DNA of 7,320 nt from the NCBI GenBank assembly GCA_029063695.1, contig JAIDNR010000240.1, positions 1-7,320 of the forward strand, written 5' to 3'. The position numbers and the translations under genes are program-made. The stretch is from Ruminococcus sp. GTDB lineage: Bacteria > Bacillota > Clostridia > Oscillospirales > Ruminococcaceae. Under the pieces are notes generated by a model that was not told the DNA's origin, did not search any database, and worked only from the letters and a program-made list of their open reading frames with translations. Below, one piece after another: positions 1-5,644 of the stretch (positions within the stretch are counted from its first letter, which is position 1; every line of letters begins with the position of its first letter).

Positions 1-78
1 ATGTAACTTTGTAATTATATTTAATATAAATTTATCCTGTTTTTTCTCATTTCCATGAATAAAATCATAAAAATTCAT

Positions 79-84
79 TATAAT
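79..84 (+). promoter_or_regulatory. Possible -10 box of the acidic lipoprotein gene
   Basis: A perfect TATAAT lies in AT-rich DNA 51 bp before the ATG at 136. No good -35 hexamer is present 16-18 bp upstream (TGAATA at best), so the call rests on the -10 alone. AT-rich DNA produces such matches by chance. Confidence 0.35.
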
Positions 85-90
85 AACTCA

Positions 91-109
91 TATTGCAGTT
101 AATGCAATA
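91..109. repeat. Inverted repeat in the lipoprotein leader
   Basis: TATTGCA (91-97) and TGCAATA (103-109) are perfect 7-bp inverted arms around the centre GTTAA. The repeat starts 6 bp after the putative TATAAT, so it is either a transcript-end hairpin or an operator. The 9-mer AATAACTCA also occurs twice on the + strand, at 82-90 and 106-114, 24 bp apart, and frames the inverted repeat. Confidence 0.55.
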
Positions 110-135
110 ACTCAAATTATGAATGGAATGATAAT

Positions 136-489
136 ATGAAAAAGTCTTTGACTATAATTCCACTTGTCCTGCTGGCAACATTTCTATGTACAGCCTGCGG
201 AGATAAGGACAATGACACTTCTGATTCCGGCTCATATTATGAAGAACATGACTATGGCTATGGAAATTCCGACAGAAATGACCAAGATGACAGGCATAAC
301 GGAGACAACAGAGATGACAATAACATTTCCGACGACTTTTCCGATGTCGGAGACGATGTAAAGGATACTGTTGATGATGTTGTTGACGGAGTTGAAGATG
401 CTGGAGAAGGCATTGTAAACGGTGCGGAATCGGCAGTAGATGATATGACGGACAGAGACGGCGACAAAACGACGCAGACAGCAGAGTAA
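136..489 (+). CDS. Small acidic putative lipoprotein, function unknown
   Basis: This 117-residue protein has a lipoprotein-type signal: a KK n-region, a hydrophobic core at about residues 5-19 and a lipobox-like C-T-A-C with the candidate lipidated cysteine at residue 21. The -3 residue is Cys rather than the usual Leu, so lipidation is inferred. Residues 22-65 are Asp/Asn/Gly/Tyr-rich and probably disordered. Residues 66-104 show V/I/A every 3-4 positions among Asp/Glu (VGDDVKDTVDDVVDGVED), as expected for an acidic amphipathic helix. I recognise no catalytic domain. A surface-tethered acidic linker or a cation-binding tail would both be guesses. The ATG at 136 has a weak GGAA ribosome site 7 bp upstream. 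The gene stands alone and converges on the dipeptidase gene across a shared terminator. Confidence 0.72.
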   Translation: MKKSLTIIPLVLLATFLCTACGDKDNDTSDSGSYYEEHDYGYGNSDRNDQDDRHNGDNRDDNNISDDFSDVGDDVKDTVDDVVDGVEDAGEGIVNGAESAVDDMTDRDGDKTTQTAE

Positions 490-497
490 TAAAAAAA

Positions 498-530
498 CCC
501 CCTGCTTTCTCAAATGAAAGCAGGGAATTA
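498..530. terminator. Bidirectional intrinsic terminator
   Basis: CCCTGCTTTC (500-509) and GAAAGCAGGG (516-525) form a perfect 10-bp stem with a 6-nt loop. On the minus strand the hairpin is followed by seven T residues (complement of A491-A497), so it is a textbook terminator for the dipeptidase gene, whose stop is 41 nt upstream. On the plus strand, 10 bp after the lipoprotein stop, the following tract (GAATTATTT) is weaker but probably still works. Confidence 0.93.
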
Positions 531-566
531 TTTACAAATATGTGTTCAATTATTCATATGTTCATA

Positions 567-1820
567 CTATCCGCAGATTTTAATTATAGTCTCTGCCATT
601 ATTTCAACGTTTTTCAACAGATTTTCCTCTGTTATAAACTCATCGCACCCATGAATATTGCATTCCTCATGTGGAAAAGTCGAACCGAAAGCAACACCGC
701 CGTCAATATCATGTACATAAGTTCCGCCGCCAATTGTAATACAGTAACCTTTTTCACCTGTAACTTTCTCATATACACGAAGCAGAGACTGTACAAACTC
801 ACTGTTTTCATCGGTATAATGTGGTTCAGAACCATCGCAGGAATCAATTTCAAAGCCGACTTCTCTGAGCTTCTCACAGATAATTCCGCCTATTTCGGAT
901 TTGGTTCTGTCAATCGGAAATCTTATATCAATGCCGCCGCAAAGACGGTCTTTCATCGTATTCAGTAGAGAGAGAACACAGGTAATTCCCGAAATATCAC
1001 CAAAAATCGACTTACCGTCCCATTCGCCGTGTGGAAAGAGACGTGCAAGACCGCCGAAAAGTTTATTTTCCCTGCCCTCAACGGACAGACACTGAGTAAT
1101 GGCATTATCGCCCTTTTCTGGAGTGGAAGCATGAGCAGATTTTCCGCTGTAAAGCGTGGCACAGCGTTCGCCGTCGCCGACAGAACAGCTCTGCGGAACA
1201 GCATTGATAACCTCACCACCGTTAACACAAGCTCCATTGTATTCGGCAGAAAAATACACTCTCAGCATACCTTTTTCGCCATTGATTACAGGATATTCGC
1301 CGTCGGGAGTGAACACCATAGGCGGAAGATTTCTCTTTTGTCTGTAGTAAATCAAATCAGCAGAACCGTTTTCCTCATTTGTACCGAAAATCAGGCGGAC
1401 ACCTTTTTTCAGAGGAATATCGAGTTCCTTTATGGCACGCATTGCAAATAAGGACGCAACAGCAGGACCTTTATCATCACTTGTACCCCGACCGATAAGC
1501 TTTCCGTCCTTACGTTTCATGACAAATGGATTGCTTTCCCAACCGTTTCCTTCGGGAACAACGTCAAGATGAGAGAGTATACCGAGAACAGGTTCAGTCG
1601 AATCAAAATCCGCCGAACCTGCATACCAGTCGATATTTTCAGTAATAAATCCATATTCAGAACATTTGTTCAGCATTTTTTCAAGAGCCTTTGCAGGTTT
1701 CTTACCGAATGGAAATTGTCCGTTCGGTTCATTCTGCACACTTCTTATTGCAATAAGCTCCGCAAGAAAGCTGAACATTTCTTCTTTATGGGATTCAAGG
1801 TATTCTCTTATTCTGCTCAA
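567..1820 (-). CDS. pepV: Sapep/PepV-family Mn/Zn-dependent dipeptidase (M20)
   Basis: A cytoplasmic metallopeptidase of the M20 clan, expected to cleave dipeptides taken up or released by protein turnover. The product is 417 residues from the TTG at 1820. In that numbering the M20 motifs are all present: H84-L-D86 (SHLDVVPEG; ligand and catalytic Asp), the GRGTSDDKGP ligand Asp at 115-116, TNEENGS with the catalytic/ligand Glu pair 149-150, the FTPDGEYPV ligand Asp 173, the lid histidine 230 in SAHASTPEKGDNA, and the C-terminal ligand His 390 in the IHGCDEFI segment, which aligns with the PepV EHQANE segment. It is somewhat short for the family (about 450-470). The frame stays open to an ATG at 1883, but that extension (MCAWMCVIKV...) has no ribosome site and is unlike the family N-terminus. 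GGTGA sits 5 bp before TTG 1820, and MSRIREYLESHKEEM is a typical start. It ends at the strong terminator at 500-525. Family assignment is secure; the exact start is inferred. Confidence 0.93.
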   Translation of the reverse strand: MSRIREYLESHKEEMFSFLAELIAIRSVQNEPNGQFPFGKKPAKALEKMLNKCSEYGFITENIDWYAGSADFDSTEPVLGILSHLDVVPEGNGWESNPFVMKRKDGKLIGRGTSDDKGPAVASLFAMRAIKELDIPLKKGVRLIFGTNEENGSADLIYYRQKRNLPPMVFTPDGEYPVINGEKGMLRVYFSAEYNGACVNGGEVINAVPQSCSVGDGERCATLYSGKSAHASTPEKGDNAITQCLSVEGRENKLFGGLARLFPHGEWDGKSIFGDISGITCVLSLLNTMKDRLCGGIDIRFPIDRTKSEIGGIICEKLREVGFEIDSCDGSEPHYTDENSEFVQSLLRVYEKVTGEKGYCITIGGGTYVHDIDGGVAFGSTFPHEECNIHGCDEFITEENLLKNVEIMAETIIKICG

Positions 1821-1825
1821 AAAAT

Positions 1826-1830
1826 TCACC
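1826..1830 (-). promoter_or_regulatory. Ribosome site that decides the pepV start
   Basis: GGTGA on the minus strand lies 5 bp before the TTG at 1820. None of the upstream in-frame alternatives (ATG 1883, ATG 1871, GTG 1832 or 1829) has a Shine-Dalgarno match at a useful distance. Confidence 0.5.
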
Positions 1831-1842
1831 ACACACAAAAGA

Positions 1843-2012
1843 GCAAAGGCAGACACTTTGATAACACACATCCATGCACACATAAAAATTCATTTTTGCA
1901 CCCATATTGGTGCTGCCTTAAAAGTAAGTTATCAGTTAATTTCAGCGAACCGAAACCCGACCATATACCGCAGTATATGCTTCGGTAGTATGCACAGCAC
2001 GTCTGCCTTTGC
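1843..2012 (-). ncRNA. Candidate structured RNA or MITE-like element, ugpC-pepV gap
   Basis: The 170-bp segment is bounded by a perfect 12-bp inverted repeat: GCAAAGGCAGAC (1843-1854) and GTCTGCCTTTGC (2001-2012). Inside it are further perfect helices that nest without crossing: TGATAAC 1859-1865 with GTTATCA 1928-1934; GCACC 1898-1902 with GGTGC 1909-1913; ACCGAA 1949-1954 with TTCGGT 1981-1986, which encloses CATATAC 1962-1968 with GTATATG 1973-1979. Together they draw a closed multibranch fold. An alternative pairing (GTGCTG 1910-1915 with CAGCAC 1995-2000) conflicts with two of these helices. I match it to no known RNA family. Strand is assigned only because ugpC to pepV read-through would transcribe it. 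A short mobile element with terminal repeats is the main alternative, although no clear target duplication is seen. Confidence 0.45.
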
Positions 2013-2036
2013 AGTAATTCAATTATTCAAAGACAA

Positions 2037-3167
2037 TCAGTTAACGATAGTCTTTTCAGTTTCCTTATCAAAGATATGAATTCTGTTCGGGTCAATAGCA
2101 ACCTTAATCTGGTCACCAATTCTTGCTGTTGAGCGTGGACTTACTCTTGCAGTAAGGTTATTGCCCTGACAAGTAAGGTAAAGATAAACTTCAGCACCCA
2201 TCATTTCAGTAAGGTCAACATAAGCATCAATAACACCTGTTGTTGCGTTTGAGAGATACATTTCTTCATCATGAATGCTTTCGGGACGAATACCGAGAAC
2301 AATTTCTCTGTTTACATAGTGAGCAAGTTCATCATTAACCTTTGATTCGGGAACGATAATCTCATATTTCTGACCGTTTCGGCCGTCTGAACCGAACTCA
2401 ACGATATACTGACCGTAATCCTGACGGAGAACAGCGTCGATGAAGTTCATCTGAGGCGAACCGAGGAATCCTGCAACGAACTTGTTTACAGGCTGCTCAT
2501 AGAGTTTCTGAGGAGTATCAACCTGCTGAATCCAGCCGTCTTTCATACAAACGATTCTGTCGCCCATTGTCATAGCTTCAGTTTGGTCATGAGTTACATA
2601 GATGAAAGTTGTACCGAGCTTCTTGTGGATTTTTGAAATCTCGGTTCTCATCTGTGCACGGAGCTTGGCATCAAGGTTTGAAAGAGGCTCGTCGAGAAGG
2701 AATACCTTAGGTGAACGAACGATACAACGACCAAGTGCAACACGCTGACACTGACCACCTGACATAGCACGGGGTTTTCTGTCAAGGAGATGTGCAAGGT
2801 CAAGAATCTTAGCAGCTTCATTAACTTTTCTCTCAATTTCGTCCTTAGGAACTTTACGGAGCTTAAGACCGAAAGCCATGTTTTCGAAAACGGTCATGTG
2901 AGGATAAAGAGCATAGTTCTGGAAAACCATCGCAATATCTCTGTCCTTAGGTGCAATATCGTTTACAAGGCGGTCGCCGATATAAAGCTCGCCCTCTGAA
3001 ATTTCCTCAAGTCCTGCAATCATACGAAGAGTTGTTGATTTACCGCAGCCTGACGGTCCAACAAGAACAATAAACTCCTTATCTCTGATTTCTAAGTTAA
3101 CATCGTGAACGGCATGGAATCCGCCGGGATATTTTTTCTGAATATTTTTAAGTGTTAAGCCAGCCAT
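2037..3167 (-). CDS. ugpC: UgpC/MsmK-type sugar ABC transporter ATP-binding protein
   Basis: The 376-residue protein is the cytoplasmic ATPase of a carbohydrate-uptake ABC transporter (CUT1/MalK-type). Motifs in order: Walker A GPSGCGKST 37-45, Q-loop Q83, signature SGGQ 136-139, Walker B VFLLDE 155-160, D-loop SNLD 163-166 and H-loop H193. The C-terminal OB/TOBE region (about 235-370), with LGIRPESIH at 291-299, is typical of MalK/UgpC/MsmK. Oddities are Cys140 where most relatives have Arg just after SGGQ, and Cys148 where GRAIVR is usual. No permease or binding-protein gene is adjacent, so it may be a shared ATPase for several sugar systems, as known for streptococcal MsmK; that role is inference. 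The ATG at 3167 has GGAGG (3178-3182) 10 bp upstream. It has its own promoter (3232-3260) and no clear terminator before the structured gap at 1843-2012. The true substrate cannot be read from the ATPase. Confidence 0.96.
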   Translation of the reverse strand: MAGLTLKNIQKKYPGGFHAVHDVNLEIRDKEFIVLVGPSGCGKSTTLRMIAGLEEISEGELYIGDRLVNDIAPKDRDIAMVFQNYALYPHMTVFENMAFGLKLRKVPKDEIERKVNEAAKILDLAHLLDRKPRAMSGGQCQRVALGRCIVRSPKVFLLDEPLSNLDAKLRAQMRTEISKIHKKLGTTFIYVTHDQTEAMTMGDRIVCMKDGWIQQVDTPQKLYEQPVNKFVAGFLGSPQMNFIDAVLRQDYGQYIVEFGSDGRNGQKYEIIVPESKVNDELAHYVNREIVLGIRPESIHDEEMYLSNATTGVIDAYVDLTEMMGAEVYLYLTCQGNNLTARVSPRSTARIGDQIKVAIDPNRIHIFDKETEKTIVN

Positions 3168-3197
3168 TTAATCTTATCCTCCATTACAAAATTTCTT

Positions 3198-3222
3198 GCT
3201 GATATTTTCACGCAGTATCAGC
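3198..3222 (-). promoter_or_regulatory. Transcript-start hairpin or operator of ugpC
   Basis: GCTGATA (3198-3204) and TATCAGC (3216-3222) are perfect 7-bp inverted arms with an 11-nt loop. They lie between the ugpC -10 box and its ribosome site. With a start point near 3225 the hairpin would sit at the very 5' end of the mRNA. It could also be a repressor operator. Confidence 0.6.
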
Positions 3223-3231
3223 TATAATAAT

Positions 3232-3260
3232 ATAATAACATTTTTTTCAAAATATTTCAA
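3232..3260 (-). promoter_or_regulatory. Sigma-A promoter of ugpC
   Basis: On the minus strand a -35 TTGAAA (3255-3260) and a -10 TATTAT (3232-3237) are separated by 17 bp. The -10 ends 65 bp before the ATG. The surrounding DNA is AT-rich, so neighbouring -10 registers are possible. Confidence 0.7.
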
Positions 3261-3284
3261 GATGCTAAATTGCCAAAGTTGACT

Positions 3285-4064
3285 TTATTTGTTTATGGGA
3301 ATTGCCGAAAAGTCGCTAAAAAAATTATCGCAGAAACGGTCAAAATCGAGGGGCTGAAATAAGTTTTCAACATCTTTGTGCAATAATTCCATACAATCGC
3401 CGAGTCCCAGTTTTTCGGGAAGAACCAGACCGCCGACAGAAATTCTCATCAGTTTTTCAACATGATTTCCAACAGCGGCAAACATTCTTTTAACCTGATG
3501 ATATTTTCCCTCATGCAGTTCAACAAAAGCCATATTTTCGCAGTTTCCGATGCTCTTTACTCTTGCAGGCAGACACTGTTCGCCGTCGCCGAGAACTATG
3601 CCACGCCAGAATAAATCAACATATTTACTTTTAAATGATTCAGCAAGTTTCACAATATAAATTTTTGGTATATGATTTTTAGGAGACAAAATCCTGTGTG
3701 CAAGACCTCCGTCATTTGTGACAAGGAGTGCACCAACAGAATCTTTGTCAAGCCTTCCGGCAGGAAAAAGACCTTTTGCTTTCATCTGAGGCGGAACAAG
3801 CTCCAGAACGCTTATTCCGTCGCTGTCATCAGTCGAACTTACATATCCTTCGGGCTTGTTCATAAGAATATAACGGAAAATATCATTTCTTATCCTTTCG
3901 CCGCAGACACATACATCTGCCGTTTCGGAATCGATTTTCACATCTGTTTTACGGCAGACTCCGCCGTCCGCTGTAATTTTCCCCTGCCCTGCCAGTTCTT
4001 TAATCTGAGAACGTGTATATTCCGTTCTTTCAGAAATAAATTTATCAAGTCTTATCTGTGACAT
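3285..4064 (-). CDS. rsuA: RsuA-family rRNA pseudouridine synthase
   Basis: Expected to convert a uridine in rRNA to pseudouridine in the cytoplasm. Residue numbers here count from the upstream ATG at 4076; subtract 4 for the chosen start. An S4 RNA-binding domain (about 8-55) is followed by the catalytic domain, with the RsuA-type motif GRLDKDSVG at 107-115 and catalytic Asp110. The next block, LLVTNDGGLAHRILSPK (117-133), is characteristic of the RsuA/RluB/RluE/RluF branch and reads like the 16S enzyme RsuA. HEGKYHQVKRMFAAVG at 188-203 is the conserved C-terminal block. The extra tail after about 235 is Phe/Asp-rich. The start is set at ATG 4064 (259 residues) because the GGAGG at 4070-4074 lies inside the longer reading and 5 bp before this ATG. 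It has its own promoter, divergent from the DUF4830 gene. The family is clear; the exact uridine is not. Confidence 0.92.
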   Translation of the reverse strand: MSQIRLDKFISERTEYTRSQIKELAGQGKITADGGVCRKTDVKIDSETADVCVCGERIRNDIFRYILMNKPEGYVSSTDDSDGISVLELVPPQMKAKGLFPAGRLDKDSVGALLVTNDGGLAHRILSPKNHIPKIYIVKLAESFKSKYVDLFWRGIVLGDGEQCLPARVKSIGNCENMAFVELHEGKYHQVKRMFAAVGNHVEKLMRISVGGLVLPEKLGLGDCMELLHKDVENLFQPLDFDRFCDNFFSDFSAIPINK

Positions 4065-4069
4065 TTCGT

Positions 4070-4074
4070 CCTCC
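4070..4074 (-). promoter_or_regulatory. Ribosome site that decides the rsuA start
   Basis: GGAGG on the minus strand lies 5 bp before ATG 4064 and within the first codons of the alternative ATG at 4076, which therefore cannot use it. Confidence 0.8.
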
Positions 4075-4092
4075 ATGATATTTTATTTGCTT

Positions 4093-4122
4093 TTGGCAAT
4101 TATTTCTGCATATTTTTATAAC
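4093..4122 (+). promoter_or_regulatory. Possible promoter of the DUF4830 gene
   Basis: TTGGCA (4093-4098) and TATAAC (4117-4122) are spaced by 18 bp, 49 bp upstream of the ATG at 4172. It is a moderate match in AT-rich DNA and lies inside the rsuA leader, so the two divergent transcripts would overlap at their 5' ends. Confidence 0.4.
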
Positions 4123-4130
4123 TTTGCCGA

Positions 4131-4158
4131 ATAATAATTATCAGTTATCAATTGTCAA
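4131..4158 (-). promoter_or_regulatory. Sigma-A promoter of rsuA
   Basis: On the minus strand a perfect -35 TTGACA (4153-4158) and a -10 TATTAT (4131-4136) are 16 bp apart. The -35 box shares bases 4157-4158 with the AAGGAG ribosome site of the divergent gene at 4172. Confidence 0.75.
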
Positions 4159-4171
4159 GGAGTGATTGTTT

Positions 4172-4594
4172 ATGTCAAAAAAATTTGTCATTGCCGCAGT
4201 CGCAGCAGCGGTAATTCTATGTGCTGTAATCATAATATTTCCGGACAACAAAGAACCGCAGAATACGGCAGGAAATGCATTCACAGACGCATCTGATGAA
4301 AGTCTCAGAACAGCTTATTTTGCATCTCACGGCTGGGAAGTTGAGGAAATTTCAGTAAAAGATATAACTATCCCCTCTGATTTTTCCGAAGCCTATGAAG
4401 AATACGCTGTAATTCAGGATAAGCAGGGACTTCCACTGCGTGAATATGCAGGACGTGAAGCACGTATATACACATACAACGTCATGAACTACAGTCCGGA
4501 TAACAGAAAAATGCACGCCGAACTTCTTGTCTGTGACAATACGGCAATAGCGTCAGTCGTATACGGAAACGGCGGAAAACTACCCGTAAGCTGA
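4172..4594 (+). CDS. Membrane-anchored DUF4830 protein
   Basis: The 140-residue product has an N-terminal KK followed by one hydrophobic segment (about residues 5-22, VIAAVAAAVILCAVIIIF), read as an uncleaved membrane anchor with the rest outside the cell. The outer part, from about residue 42, has the block order I associate with DUF4830: an ...RTAYFASHGWEVEE... segment, DITIPSDFSEAYEEY, a QGLPLREYAGREARIYTY segment, and a final LLVCDNTAIASVVYG strand. The function of that family is not established. ATG 4172 is chosen because AAGGAG (4157-4162) lies 9 bp upstream; the in-frame TTG at 4166 is only 3 bp from it. It diverges from rsuA and ends 4 bp from the convergent isomerase gene, with no hairpin terminator in between. 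Many clostridial relatives are single-gene units, so context gives no function. Confidence 0.75.
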   Translation: MSKKFVIAAVAAAVILCAVIIIFPDNKEPQNTAGNAFTDASDESLRTAYFASHGWEVEEISVKDITIPSDFSEAYEEYAVIQDKQGLPLREYAGREARIYTYNVMNYSPDNRKMHAELLVCDNTAIASVVYGNGGKLPVS

Positions 4595-4598
4595 TTTT

Positions 4599-5381
4599 TC
4601 ACTTATAAGGCTCAACCATTCTGCTCAGAACACTGTAGCTGTGAATAAGTTCGCTTATACCGCCGAAACCGCTTCTGTAAAGTTCAAGAATAACACTTGC
4701 ATTACGATTGTATCCGTCAAGCTTCTCAAAAAACTGCTTGAATCTGAAATTTCCCCTACCTACCAAAAGACAGTCTCCAAGTTCACCGTTGTCGCTTATA
4801 TGAACATGAACTGTTTTTCCGCCGGCTGAATCAAGAAAAGCAAACGGAGTTTCGCCCGCACGGACTGCCTGTTTTGTATCAAGAACAAAAGCAAATTCAT
4901 CACCGAGCATTCTTGATATATCACGTATAAATGCCGATGAACCGCTTTGACACCGTGAAACATTCTCAACGGCAACAGTAATTCCGAATGATTTTCCCAG
5001 TTTGAAAAGACGTGAATAGCGTTCGCAGTAAAATTCCTTACCCCTATCTGCCTTACCGCCGTGAAACACAAAAATATCCGCACCGACAATATTCATAAAC
5101 TGAAAATAATTCTTATGATATTCCAGAAAATCCGCTGTTCTTCTCTCATAGTCCGAAAAAAGCATAATTGGGTCAATTTCACACGTAAACGGGTGAACAG
5201 ACGTACACTTCATGTCAAAGCGATTCATCATATCCTTAAGACTTTCGGCATAGCCTCTTCTCATTTCCGAGTAAGTATTGAGAAAAATTTCGGTGCATGA
5301 AACGCCATTCACCGCAAGCTTATAAAGGCTGTCCTCTAAAAGTTCGGGATAAAGACAAGCCGTTGACACTCCTGCTCTCAA
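4599..5381 (-). CDS. Xylose-isomerase-like TIM-barrel sugar isomerase/epimerase
   Basis: The 260-residue protein belongs to the AP-endonuclease-2/xylose-isomerase-like TIM-barrel superfamily, usually annotated as sugar phosphate isomerase/epimerase. Strand-end acidic and His residues expected at the divalent-metal site are visible: H63 (TSVHPF), H107 (IFVFHGGK), E139 (TVAVENVSR), D168 (FVLDTKQ), H192/H194 (VHVHISD) and E233 (VILELY). GRGNFRF at 208-214 is a common block of these enzymes. The substrate cannot be assigned; IolI-like inosose isomerase or a ketose 3-epimerase are possibilities. The start is TTG 5381: AGGTGA (5388-5393) lies 6 bp upstream, and a TGA stop lies in frame just upstream, so no earlier start exists. 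The gene has a near-consensus promoter of its own and converges on the DUF4830 gene. Confidence 0.86.
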   Translation of the reverse strand: MRAGVSTACLYPELLEDSLYKLAVNGVSCTEIFLNTYSEMRRGYAESLKDMMNRFDMKCTSVHPFTCEIDPIMLFSDYERRTADFLEYHKNYFQFMNIVGADIFVFHGGKADRGKEFYCERYSRLFKLGKSFGITVAVENVSRCQSGSSAFIRDISRMLGDEFAFVLDTKQAVRAGETPFAFLDSAGGKTVHVHISDNGELGDCLLVGRGNFRFKQFFEKLDGYNRNASVILELYRSGFGGISELIHSYSVLSRMVEPYK

Positions 5382-5415
5382 ATTTTTTCACCTGCCATTT
5401 GTTATTATATTAAGC

Positions 5416-5433
5416 CAAGAGCATTTACTCTTG
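5416..5433 (-). promoter_or_regulatory. Transcript-start hairpin or operator of the isomerase gene
   Basis: CAAGAG (5416-5421) and CTCTTG (5428-5433) are perfect inverted arms with a 6-nt loop. The right edge lies 6 bp from the -10 box, so the hairpin would be the first element of the mRNA. An operator is the alternative. Confidence 0.55.
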
Positions 5434-5439
5434 CATTTT

Positions 5440-5469
5440 ATTATAACATAGATAATAGCCGCTTGTCAA
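5440..5469 (-). promoter_or_regulatory. Near-consensus sigma-A promoter of the isomerase gene
   Basis: On the minus strand a perfect -35 TTGACA (5464-5469) and a perfect -10 TATAAT (5440-5445) are separated by 18 bp. The leader to the TTG start is about 50 nt. This is the best promoter match in the window. Confidence 0.85.
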
Positions 5470-5485
5470 TCACTGTTTTTATTTT

Positions 5486-5644
5486 TTAACTTTCCTGCAA
5501 AACCTTCATAATTCCGTAAAGCATCTCCTCAGCATTTACAATCGGCAGGAACTGAAATTTTTGCATAACCGCATATTTACAGATTTTCCTAATAGAATCT
5601 GGAATAATCACAGCTTTGACATCAATATTTTTGCTGAAATCTTG
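5486..5644 (-). pseudogene. Start-less 52-codon remnant, family unknown
   Basis: On the minus strand, 52 sense codons run from just after a TAA (5645-5647) to a TAA at 5486-5488. The translation (QDFSKNIDVKAVIIPDSIRK... ending in MLYGIMKVLQES) has ordinary protein-like composition. No ATG, GTG or TTG occurs in the first half; the first Met is residue 27, without a convincing ribosome site. Reading through the TAA gives TQKAYGL just upstream. This fits the 3' end of a decayed gene left upstream of the isomerase promoter. I recognise no family: the VIIPDSIRKI stretch only loosely recalls BspA-type leucine-rich repeats. It may also be chance. Confidence 0.3.

Noticed and set aside
540..1451. Open frames on the plus strand across the dipeptidase gene
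   Set aside because: They are antisense to a gene with all M20 metal motifs, lack ribosome sites and encode no recognisable protein.
1830..1883. Hydrophobic N-terminal extension of pepV as a signal peptide or membrane anchor
   Set aside because: No ribosome site precedes ATG 1883 or 1871; the family is cytoplasmic; the extension overlaps the inverted-repeat element.
1949..1986. Compound hairpin as an intrinsic terminator for ugpC
   Set aside because: No T-run follows it on the minus strand (the next bases are TCGCTGAAATTAAC), so it is better treated as part of the larger fold.
4065..4076. ATG at 4076 as the rsuA start
   Set aside because: It lies upstream of the GGAGG that serves ATG 4064 and has no ribosome site of its own.
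4595..4598. Terminator between the DUF4830 gene and the convergent isomerase gene
   Set aside because: Only 4 bp separate the stops, and no GC-rich inverted repeat is found around them.
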